A stretch of DNA of 12,924 nt from DASRTE01 sp035316885 (lineage in GTDB: Bacteria > Actinomycetota > Actinomycetes > Jiangellales > Jiangellaceae). Location: the NCBI GenBank assembly GCA_035316885.1, contig DATHII010000019.1:1-12924 (forward strand). Direction: 5' to 3'. This document shows, one piece after another, positions 7,090 through 12,253 of the stretch; the stretch's first letter is position 1; the number at the start of each line of letters is the position of its first letter. The notes beneath the pieces are model-generated. The model searched no databases. It saw only the letters and a list, made by a program, of their open reading frames with translations, and was not told where the DNA came from. Position numbers and translations under genes: made by a program.

Positions 7090-8625
7090 GTGAAGGGTCT
7101 CGCCCGCATCGTCGGGGCCGTGGCTGCGGGTGCGGCGTTGATCCTTGCCTTCCCGCCCTACGACCTGTGGTTCGCGGCCGTCGTGGTCACGGCCGGGTTC
7201 GCCCTGTTGGTGCGGGGACGGTCGGTATGGGCCGCCGCCGCCCTCGGCCTGTCCACTGGGCTCGGCTTCTTCGTCCCCTTGCTGCCCTGGATCGGTCAGG
7301 AAGTGGGTCCGATTCCGTGGCTGGTACTCGCCCTGCTGCAGGCGTTGTTCTTCGCGCCCCTGGGTGTGGCGGTCATGCTCGTGCAACGCTTGCCCGGCTG
7401 GCCGGTGTGGACCGCCGCCGCGTGGGTAACGGAGGAGGCCCTTCGCGGGCGGGTCCCGTACGGCGGGCTCACCTGGGGCAAGTTGGCCTTCTCCCAGGCC
7501 GACGGCCCGATGCTCGGCCTGGCGTCCGTCGGTGGGTCGCCACTTGTCTCGTTCGCCGTGGCGCTGGCCGGCGGGCTGGTCGCGTGGGCTGTGGTGGCCC
7601 GGCAGGTCGTGGCGCGGGTTACGGCGGTGGCCGCAGCCGCCGGGGTCGTCGCCGTCGGTGCGGTGGTCCCTGCACCTGAGCTCGGCGGTCCGACTATCAC
7701 GGTCGCAGTCGTCCAGGGCAACGTCGCCGAACTCGGCCTGGGCTTCAACGACGAGCGTCGCTTGATCACGCGCAACAACGCCGAGGTCACCGCCCGGCTG
7801 GCCGATGACGTGGCCGCCGGCCGCGAGATGCAGCCCGACGTGGTGGTATGGCCCGAGAACTCCGTGGACATCAATCCGTACGCCGACGCGCAGACCCGCG
7901 CGGAGGTGAGCCGCGCGGTCGACGCCGTCGCCGCTCCGACTCTGATCGGGGCCCTGGTTCCGACGCCCGACGAACGCAACGTCGAGAACACCTCGATCGT
8001 CTGGGAGCCCGGCAGCGGCGCCGGCCAGACCTACGTCAAGCGGCACCCCATGCCGTTCGGCGAGTACATCCCGTTCCGCAGGATCGCACGCGTGATCACG
8101 CCTGCGGTCGACGAGCAGCCGCGGGACTTCGTCGCCGGTCAGGAGGTCGGCCTGCTGGACATGGGGCCGGCCGATGTCGGCGCAGTGATCTGCTTCGAGG
8201 TCGCCTTCGACAACCTGGTCCGCGACGCGGTCCGGGCCGGCGGTGACCTGGTTGCGGTCCAGACGAACAATGCGACGTTCGGCTTCACCCCCATGACCGA
8301 GCAACAACTGGCCATGGCCCGGTTCCGGGCCGTCGAGCACGGCCGCACCGTGCTGGTGGCGGCGCTGGCCGGGGTGAGCGCGATCGTCGGGCCGGACGGC
8401 GGGGTACGTGAGCGGGCCGAGCTCTACACCCAGGACGTGCTCGTGGCCGACGTCGGTCTGTCCGACCGGCGGACGACGGCGACCACGATCGGCGAGTGGC
8501 CCGAGTGGATCCTCGTCGGCACGGTCGCCGGGGCCACAGTGCTGGCCGTCCTCAGGTCGAGGCGCCGGGTCGGCGACCAGGCCGGCGGGACGCCGACGCC
8601 CGCGGTCACTGCGGACGTTCGATGA
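7090..8625 (+). CDS. lnt: Apolipoprotein N-acyltransferase
   Basis: A 511-aa membrane enzyme that transfers an acyl chain to the N-terminal cysteine of diacylglyceryl-lipoproteins in the last step of lipoprotein maturation. About the first 190 residues are a run of hydrophobic membrane segments that include LAFPPYDLWF and the conserved VPYGGLTWGKLA. They are followed by a nitrilase-fold domain with the catalytic triad E256 (WPENS), K317 (YVKRHPMPFGEYIPFR) and C368 (VICFEVAF), then QTNNATFG. A last membrane segment lies at about 474-491 (WILVGTVAGATVLAVL) before a basic tail. The GTG start has GGAGA nine bases upstream. Its stop overlaps the ppm1 ATG (ATGA), so the two are translationally coupled. 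In M. tuberculosis the equivalents are fused in one polypeptide (Ppm1, Rv2051c), which supports a physical partnership here: Lnt may anchor the soluble synthase at the membrane. Confidence 0.95.
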   Translation: MKGLARIVGAVAAGAALILAFPPYDLWFAAVVVTAGFALLVRGRSVWAAAALGLSTGLGFFVPLLPWIGQEVGPIPWLVLALLQALFFAPLGVAVMLVQRLPGWPVWTAAAWVTEEALRGRVPYGGLTWGKLAFSQADGPMLGLASVGGSPLVSFAVALAGGLVAWAVVARQVVARVTAVAAAAGVVAVGAVVPAPELGGPTITVAVVQGNVAELGLGFNDERRLITRNNAEVTARLADDVAAGREMQPDVVVWPENSVDINPYADAQTRAEVSRAVDAVAAPTLIGALVPTPDERNVENTSIVWEPGSGAGQTYVKRHPMPFGEYIPFRRIARVITPAVDEQPRDFVAGQEVGLLDMGPADVGAVICFEVAFDNLVRDAVRAGGDLVAVQTNNATFGFTPMTEQQLAMARFRAVEHGRTVLVAALAGVSAIVGPDGGVRERAELYTQDVLVADVGLSDRRTTATTIGEWPEWILVGTVAGATVLAVLRSRRRVGDQAGGTPTPAVTADVR

Positions 8626-9377
8626 GCGACCGCGGTCCGACCGGGCGAGTTCTCGTCGTGATCCCCACCTACGACGAGGCGCCGACGATCCGGAAGGCCG
8701 TCGAACGGGTCCGGGCAACGGTGCCGCACGCCGATGTTCTCGTGGTCGACGACGGATCGCCCGACGGCACCGGCGAGATCGCCGACACCATCGCTGCACA
8801 GGACGGTCAGGTGCACGTCCTCCATCGCGCGCGAAAGGAGGGCCTGGGTGTCGCCTATGTGGCCGGCTTCCGGTGGGGCCTGGGCCGGGGGTACGGCACG
8901 CTGGTCGAGATGGACGCTGACGGGTCGCACCGGCCCGACGAGCTCCCCGGGCTGCTCTCCGCGCTGGTCGGCGCCGACCTGGTCCTCGGCTCTAGGTACG
9001 TGCCCGGCGGGCGGGTCGTCGACTGGCCGTGGCGGCGGGAGGTGCTCTCGCGGGGCGGGAACCTCTATACGCGTCTCGCGCTCGGCGTCCCGCTGCGGGA
9101 CGTCACGGGCGGCTTCCGGGCCTACCGCGCCAGCGCGCTGCGCCGCCTGGATCTCGACGACGTGGCCGCGCAGGGATACTGCTTTCAGGTGGAGCTGGCC
9201 TGGAGAGCGGTCCAGGCCGGGATGCGAGTCGTCGAGGTCCCGATCACCTTCGTCGAACGGGTCGAAGGCACCTCGAAGATGAGCGGAGCGATCGTGCGGG
9301 AGGCGTTGTGGCAAGTGACCCGCTGGGGCGTGGCACGCCGGGTCGAGCAGGTCCGCCGCGTGGTGCGGCCCCGGTGA
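8622..9377 (+). CDS. ppm1: Polyprenol-phosphate mannose synthase (GT2 glycosyltransferase)
   Basis: A 251-aa family 2 glycosyltransferase of the Dpm1 type that makes polyprenyl-phosphate-mannose from GDP-mannose. This is the lipid donor for protein O-mannosylation and, in relatives, for lipoglycan mannosylation. Visible motifs are VVIPTYDEAPTI (12-23), VVDDGSPDGTG (41-51), the metal-binding D98-A-D100 in EMDADGSH, GSRYVPGG, and the acceptor-side GGNLYTRLALG...RDVTGGFRAYR, with the end motif VPITFVERVEGTSKMS. It has no C-terminal membrane domain, so it is expected to be peripheral and to rely on the adjacent Lnt. ATG overlaps the lnt stop (4 nt), and its own stop overlaps the GTG of fxsA (4 nt). 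Confidence 0.93.
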   Translation: MSDRGPTGRVLVVIPTYDEAPTIRKAVERVRATVPHADVLVVDDGSPDGTGEIADTIAAQDGQVHVLHRARKEGLGVAYVAGFRWGLGRGYGTLVEMDADGSHRPDELPGLLSALVGADLVLGSRYVPGGRVVDWPWRREVLSRGGNLYTRLALGVPLRDVTGGFRAYRASALRRLDLDDVAAQGYCFQVELAWRAVQAGMRVVEVPITFVERVEGTSKMSGAIVREALWQVTRWGVARRVEQVRRVVRPR

Positions 9378-9889
9378 GAGCGCCGTTCGCGGCCCGCCTG
9401 GCCATCGCGCTCTACGCCGTGGCCGAGGCCGGGTTGTTCGTGCTCGCGGTGCGTTGGCTCGGTGGATGGCCGACATTCCTGCTGGTGCTGGCGACGAGCG
9501 CGCTGGGCGGATGGATCATCCGCACGGAGGGTGTTCGTGCCTTCGGCAGCCTCGACGAGGCCATCCGGGCTGGGCGGGCACCCGACCCGAGGCTGGCCGA
9601 CGCGGGTCTGGTGATGACCGGTGGGCTGTTGCTGGTGCTGCCGGGCTTCCTCACCGACATCGCTGGAGCGCTGATGGTGTTGCCGCCGACACGGCCGCTG
9701 GCACGTCGTGCCCTGAACCGGGCCGGGCTCATGGTGCGCCGTCCTCCGGTCGGACCTGCCGGGCGCGGTCCGGTAATCCGGGGGGAGGTCGTCGACCCCG
9801 CAGACGACGGTCGGCCCGGCGGCGCCGGCGACGGGCCGGCCAGGCCGGACGGCGGTCCACCTCGTCCACCGATTCCGCCACCGGGCTGA
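9374..9889 (+). CDS. fxsA: FxsA family membrane protein
   Basis: A 171-aa protein beginning VRAPFAARLAIALY, with the FxsA pattern: a first hydrophobic segment carrying an acidic residue (YAVAEAGLFVLAV), GGWPTFLLVLATSALGGWIIRTEG as the second, and GLVMTGGLLLVLPGFLTDIAGALMVLPPTRP as the third. The C-terminal 50 residues are Pro/Gly/Arg-rich and probably disordered in the cytoplasm. E. coli FxsA affects exclusion of phage T7 by F-plasmid cells; the cellular role in actinobacteria is unknown. The GTG start overlaps the ppm1 stop (GTGA), making it the last gene of a fully coupled three-gene operon, followed eight bases later by a strong terminator. The same grouping with ppm1 and rbpA occurs in M. 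tuberculosis. Confidence 0.88.
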   Translation: MRAPFAARLAIALYAVAEAGLFVLAVRWLGGWPTFLLVLATSALGGWIIRTEGVRAFGSLDEAIRAGRAPDPRLADAGLVMTGGLLLVLPGFLTDIAGALMVLPPTRPLARRALNRAGLMVRRPPVGPAGRGPVIRGEVVDPADDGRPGGAGDGPARPDGGPPRPPIPPPG

Positions 9890-9897
9890 GAAAGGAC

Positions 9898-9932
9898 GCG
9901 GGCCGCGTCGCCGGGGGAGCGACGCGGCCCGC
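9898..9932. terminator. Bidirectional hairpin terminator between fxsA and rbpA
   Basis: A perfect 14-bp GC-rich stem, with arms GCGGGCCGCGTCGC (9898-9911) and its complement (9919-9932), around a 7-nt loop. It starts eight bases after the fxsA stop and lies 44 bp beyond the rbpA stop on the other strand, between two convergent genes. It lacks a long T-tract, as is usual in actinobacteria. Confidence 0.85.
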
Positions 9933-9976
9933 ATCGGGGCCGTGGAGGCAGGCGATCGCCTGGCAACCGACGGCGG

Positions 9977-10363
9977 TTAGGCGGTCTTCTTGCGTCCGCG
10001 CGTGGCGGCGAGGTGGGCCCCACCAGGGAGCAGCCCCGCCCGCAGAAGCTCGAGACGCTCGTCGAGGAGGACCTCCAGGTCCTCGACGGAACGGCGCTCG
10101 AGCAGCATGTCCCAATGGGTGCGCGCCGGCTTGCCCGGCTTCTCGTCAGGACGGTCGGTGGCAACCTGGAGCGCCTGGGCGCCGCAGCGGGGGCAGTCCC
10201 ACAACGCCGGCACCTCGGCCTCGACAGAGAAGGTCATCTCGAACCGGTGACCGCGCGCGCAGTCGTAGGACACGGTCTGCCGGTCCGCGAACTCGACGCC
10301 GCGCTCGTCCTCGTAGCTGGTGGCGCCAAGGCGCGAGCCACGGAGCGTGGAACGCTCGGCCAT
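9977..10363 (-). CDS. rbpA: RNA polymerase-binding transcription activator RbpA
   Basis: A 128-aa actinobacterial RbpA, which binds RNA polymerase and the principal sigma factor and stabilises open complexes. The order is as in the family: N-terminal tail (ERSTLRGSRLGATSYE), core domain, basic linker (DEKPGKPARTHWDMLLERR), and sigma-interaction helices (SVEDLEVLLDERLELLRAG). The core keeps C35 and H39 (CARGHRF) and C57/C60 (CPRCGA), the pattern of the zinc-binding Streptomyces type; M. tuberculosis RbpA lacks these residues. The ATG at 10363 has GGAAGGA eight bases upstream. The nearest promoter signal is a SigR/SigH-type site 90 bp upstream, matching the known oxidative-stress control of rbpA in Streptomyces coelicolor. 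Confidence 0.96.
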   Translation of the reverse strand: MAERSTLRGSRLGATSYEDERGVEFADRQTVSYDCARGHRFEMTFSVEAEVPALWDCPRCGAQALQVATDRPDEKPGKPARTHWDMLLERRSVEDLEVLLDERLELLRAGLLPGGAHLAATRGRKKTA

Positions 10364-10453
10364 CGTGTGAGTCCTTCCGGGGACGGCGGTCCCTTCGATC
10401 GAGGGTCATTTTCCCGCGGATACCGGTCGGGCACCACGGTTCGACATCAAGAG

Positions 10454-10479
10454 AACGTCCCGGCCGCCACCGTTGTTCC
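10454..10479 (-). promoter_or_regulatory. SigR/SigH-type promoter of rbpA
   Basis: On the minus strand GGAACA (10479-10474), a 16-bp spacer and CGTT (10457-10454). This is the same as GGAAC-N18-GTT and fits the SigR (Streptomyces) and SigH (Mycobacterium) consensus, in which thiol-oxidative stress releases the sigma factor. The predicted start is near 10447, with a leader of about 85 nt before the rbpA ATG. Confidence 0.75.
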
Positions 10480-10505
10480 GAAGCCAAGTGACACGGAGCT
10501 TGCGC

Positions 10506-10527
10506 GTGCGTGACGTCTGTCACGCAC
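10506..10527. promoter_or_regulatory. CRP/GlxR-like palindrome between rbpA and def
   Basis: Perfect 9-bp arms GTGCGTGAC and GTCACGCAC with a 4-bp spacer. The core reads GTGA-N6-TCAC, the hallmark of CRP-family sites (TGTGA-N6-TCACA). It overlaps the -35 of the putative def promoter, where a bound regulator would be expected to repress it, and lies about 30 bp upstream of the rbpA SigR-type -35. The regulator's identity is inferred from the motif alone. Confidence 0.55.
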
Positions 10528-10537
10528 TCCGTACACT
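10510..10537 (+). promoter_or_regulatory. Putative sigma-70-type promoter of def
   Basis: GTGACG (10510-10515; one mismatch to TTGACG), a 16-bp spacer and TACACT (10532-10537; fits TANNNT). The predicted start is near 10544, giving a leader of about 70 nt that contains a strong hairpin. Confidence 0.5.
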
Positions 10538-10559
10538 CGCGGTCCGGGGAACGATCGAC

Positions 10560-10578
10560 GCGCGGACCACGTCCGCGC
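10560..10578 (+). repeat. Hairpin in the def leader
   Basis: GCGCGGAC-CAC-GTCCGCGC: perfect 8-bp stem with a 3-nt loop, 35 bp before the def start codon. The stem leaves the GGAGG ribosome-binding site free, so a simple sequestration role is not evident. It may affect mRNA stability or act as a protein-binding site. Confidence 0.5.
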
Positions 10579-10613
10579 AGACGGGTCGGACGAGGCGGCG
10601 ATGTGGAGGTTGA

Positions 10614-11108
10614 GTGACAGTCCGGGAAATCCGCGTCTACGGGGATCCGGTGCTGCTCACGGTCGCAGCGGAGGTCACCGAGTTCGGCGAGGCCACACAC
10701 TCGCTCGCGGCCGACCTTCTGGACACGGTCCTGTTGCCTGGCCGGGCGGGCCTCGCGGCGCCACAGATCGGGGTCTCCCGACGGGCGTTCTCGTACAACG
10801 TCGACGAGCGCGTGGGCGTCGTCTTCAACCCCGTGGTCGTCGACCGTGCCGGCGAGCAGACCGGCGACGAGGGATGCCTGTCGGTACCCGACCTGTGGTA
10901 CCCGACGCTGCGGTCGTTCCACGCGGTGGTCGAGGGGCTTGATGCGGACGGCGACCCGGTCCGGATCGAGGGTGAGGAGTTGATGGCCCGCTGTCTAGAG
11001 CACGAAGTCGACCACCTTGACGGCGTGGTCTATTTTCGCCGTCTCGACCGGGAGACCAGACGGGCCGCAATGCGTGCGGTCCGGGAGAGCGAGTGGTTCA
11101 ACAGCTGA
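10614..11108 (+). CDS. def: Peptide deformylase
   Basis: A 164-aa metalloenzyme that removes the formyl group from the N-terminal methionine of new proteins. The three family motifs are present: RAGLAAPQIG (residues 44-53; the usual first Gly is Arg44), EGCLSVP with metal ligand C88, and HEVDHLDG with ligands H130 and H134 and catalytic E131. Its length matches short bacterial deformylases; the M. tuberculosis Def is longer at the C-terminus. The GTG start has GGAGGT only three to four bases upstream, a strong site at close spacing. It is divergent from rbpA across a control region of about 250 bp, and convergent with the YrdB-like gene, with nine bases between stops. Confidence 0.95.
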   Translation: MTVREIRVYGDPVLLTVAAEVTEFGEATHSLAADLLDTVLLPGRAGLAAPQIGVSRRAFSYNVDERVGVVFNPVVVDRAGEQTGDEGCLSVPDLWYPTLRSFHAVVEGLDADGDPVRIEGEELMARCLEHEVDHLDGVVYFRRLDRETRRAAMRAVRESEWFNS

Positions 11109-11117
11109 GCCGTACGG

Positions 11118-11459
11118 TCAGCCCAGGCGTCCCGGCGGGAGCACCGACAGCAGGACCCGCTGGACGAGGACGGCGACGCCGAAGCAGACGGCCAGCACGG
11201 GCAACCCCACCGCCCAGAGCGCGAGGGCGCCGGCGCCGAACACCACCAGTTCGACCGTGATCAGCAGCGCGGGGGAGAGGTGAAAGCGAGCCCTGGGTGC
11301 GACGAACGCGCCCCACGCAATGGCTGCAACGAGGGGAGCCCCGACGCCAAGCAGTAGGCTGCTCAGAGGTCCGGATCCGGCCCGCACGCCCCAGTACGCC
11401 AGTGCAGCCAGCAGGCAGAGCTCGAGCAGGAACCTGAACACCAGAACAGCGGATCGCAT
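11118..11459 (-). CDS. YrdB/DUF2568-like small membrane protein
   Basis: A 113-aa protein starting MRSAVLVFRFLLELCLLAALAYWG. It consists almost entirely of four hydrophobic segments, at about residues 5-23, 30-48, 60-80 and 83-104. The FLLEL...YWG opening, the WGAFVAPRA loop and the short polar turns fit the YrdB family (DUF2568), whose function is unknown. I chose the ATG at 11459; an upstream in-frame ATG adds about 78 residues of Arg/Pro-rich non-family sequence that run inside the neighbouring gene. It lies 55 bp after the 136-aa gene on the same strand, so they may be co-transcribed. Family assignment is from memory of the pattern. Confidence 0.7.
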   Translation of the reverse strand: MRSAVLVFRFLLELCLLAALAYWGVRAGSGPLSSLLLGVGAPLVAAIAWGAFVAPRARFHLSPALLITVELVVFGAGALALWAVGLPVLAVCFGVAVLVQRVLLSVLPPGRLG

Positions 11460-11514
11460 CGCACTCGTCTCGGTACGCGCCCGCAGCACGGCGTCCGGGG
11501 TGCCGGCGGCCACG

Positions 11515-11925
11515 CTACGCCGCAACGGTAAGGGGTGGCGGCCGGACCCGGCGGATGCCTGTCGGCGTAACCACGTAGGTGCCGTGGCAGGTGAGTCCGG
11601 CCATTCGGGCCGTGCCGGCGAAGGCGTCGTGCCAGGCCAGGTCGCCGCCCTGCGTTCTGGGATCGCCCTGACGAGCGACGGCCAGCAGCACACCCGGATG
11701 GCCGTCGTTCGCGATCTGTCGTAGCAGCGGACCTAGAGCACCCACACGCGAATACTGCGGGGGGTCGTGCGGGACGCCGTCGACGGCGATGGCCTTCTCG
11801 ACCTCGGCATCGCGGTCGGTGGCCGCCACCAGCAGCGAGCCTGGGCGTAGCTCACCGGCCTGGACGATGCAGGACAGGTACCGGATGGCGTCGGCCTCAC
11901 GGTCGAGGCGGGTGGTGGTGTCCAT
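11515..11925 (-). CDS. Unrecognised 136-aa protein
   Basis: I do not recognise this protein. It begins MDTTTRLDREADAIRYLSC and reads as soluble alpha/beta sequence: a helix-like start, GSLLVAATDRDAEV, then PGVLLAVARQGDPR, and near the C-terminus AWHDAFAGTARMAGLTCHGTYVVTPTGIRRV. The last stretch faintly recalls the end of RadC/JAB-type domains, but the HxH...D metal motif is not evident, so no function is assigned. Codon use is like its neighbours. ATG at 11925 is the most natural start but lacks a Shine-Dalgarno sequence. An in-frame start near 12042 would add 39 residues across a region with a palindrome and a TATAGC box, so it looks like promoter rather than coding sequence. It is the first gene of a possible two-gene unit with the YrdB-like gene. 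Confidence 0.6.
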   Translation of the reverse strand: MDTTTRLDREADAIRYLSCIVQAGELRPGSLLVAATDRDAEVEKAIAVDGVPHDPPQYSRVGALGPLLRQIANDGHPGVLLAVARQGDPRTQGGDLAWHDAFAGTARMAGLTCHGTYVVTPTGIRRVRPPPLTVAA

Positions 11926-11949
11926 GGGCCACGATGCTGCCGCTATACC

Positions 11950-11977
11950 GCTGTGGATCGCGGGCGCGGTCCACAGC
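11950..11977. repeat. TCCACA-containing inverted repeat upstream of the 136-aa gene
   Basis: Perfect 8-bp arms GCTGTGGA and TCCACAGC with a 12-bp spacer. It lies 25 bp upstream of the ATG and just upstream (minus strand) of a possible -10, TATAGC (11947-11942). Each arm contains the TCCACA core of DnaA boxes with only 7 of 9 matching bases, so it is more likely a transcription-factor site than a replication element. Confidence 0.4.
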
Positions 11978-12078
11978 CGGCTCGTGGTATACCCAGCGCC
12001 GCGACGGATCATCGGCGGCGGGCTGACCGAGCGCTCACGCACGATCCCGGCGACAGGACTGCCCGCTGACGGGTTGGT

Positions 12079-12149
12079 CGCATAAGTGAGTGTGTTCGTG
12101 TGGTCGCGGAGGTGTGTGAAGGCGTTCTGACATTGCGCTGCCTTATGCG
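12079..12149. repeat. Inverted repeat CGCATAAG / CTTATGCG
   Basis: Perfect 8-bp arms at 12079-12086 and 12142-12149, separated by 55 bp. The arms are less GC-rich than their surroundings. They could be paired operator half-sites or recombinase-type sites; there is no further support. Confidence 0.35.
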
Positions 12150-12154
12150 CTCAT

Positions 12155-12172
12155 CGACCGTGTTCACGGTCG
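12155..12172. promoter_or_regulatory. 18-bp near-perfect palindrome upstream of the 13E12-family gene
   Basis: CGACCGTG-TT-CACGGTCG: perfect 8-bp arms around a 2-bp centre, a form typical of a dimeric helix-turn-helix regulator's operator. It lies 82 bp upstream of the ATG. The regulator is unknown. Confidence 0.5.
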
Positions 12173-12193
12173 GCGGAATTCGATGCCCTATTC

Positions 12194-12237
12194 CCACCAC
12201 ATTCACAATTCGTGCCAAGCGTGTTGTCGTGTGGTGG
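12194..12237. repeat. Extended imperfect hairpin overlapping the 13E12 promoter region
   Basis: Perfect 8-bp arms CCACCACA (12194-12201) and TGTGGTGG (12230-12237), with an inner pair ACAA / TTGT (12205-12208 and 12224-12227). It ends four bases before the possible -10 hexamer. It could be a regulator site covering the -35 area or a structured flank of the element. Confidence 0.4.
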
Positions 12238-12241
12238 CCGC

Positions 12242-12247
12242 TATTCT
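12242..12247 (+). promoter_or_regulatory. Possible -10 of a leaderless 13E12-family transcript
   Basis: TATTCT (fits TANNNT) ends six bases before the ATG at 12254, so transcription would begin at or next to the start codon. No clear Shine-Dalgarno or -35 is present, which fits a leaderless gene. Confidence 0.45.
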
Positions 12248-12253
12248 CGGGGT

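Larger units (their letters stand above)
11926..12253. other. 328-bp gene-free region with clustered inverted repeats
   Basis: This region separates the minus-strand 136-aa gene from the plus-strand 13E12-family gene. No coding signal is seen. From 12080 to 12250 it is clearly less GC-rich than the rest of the window and holds at least three inverted repeats and a possible leaderless promoter, all listed separately. It may be the control region, or a conserved flank, of the 13E12 element. Confidence 0.5.

Noticed and set aside
6568..8799. A 743-codon minus-strand open frame antisense to lnt and part of ppm1
   Set aside because: Low-complexity Arg/Gly/His-rich translation; the plus strand carries well-supported genes over most of it, and no ribosome-binding site or family pattern is seen.
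9029..9373. A longer frame running into fxsA from inside ppm1
   Set aside because: It is the out-of-frame shadow of ppm1. The GTG at 9374 overlapping the ppm1 stop is the natural fxsA start.
11950..12253. A replication origin suggested by TCCACA repeats and a lower-GC stretch
   Set aside because: Only two imperfect DnaA-like boxes are present, and there is no dnaA, dnaN, parAB or repeated box array.
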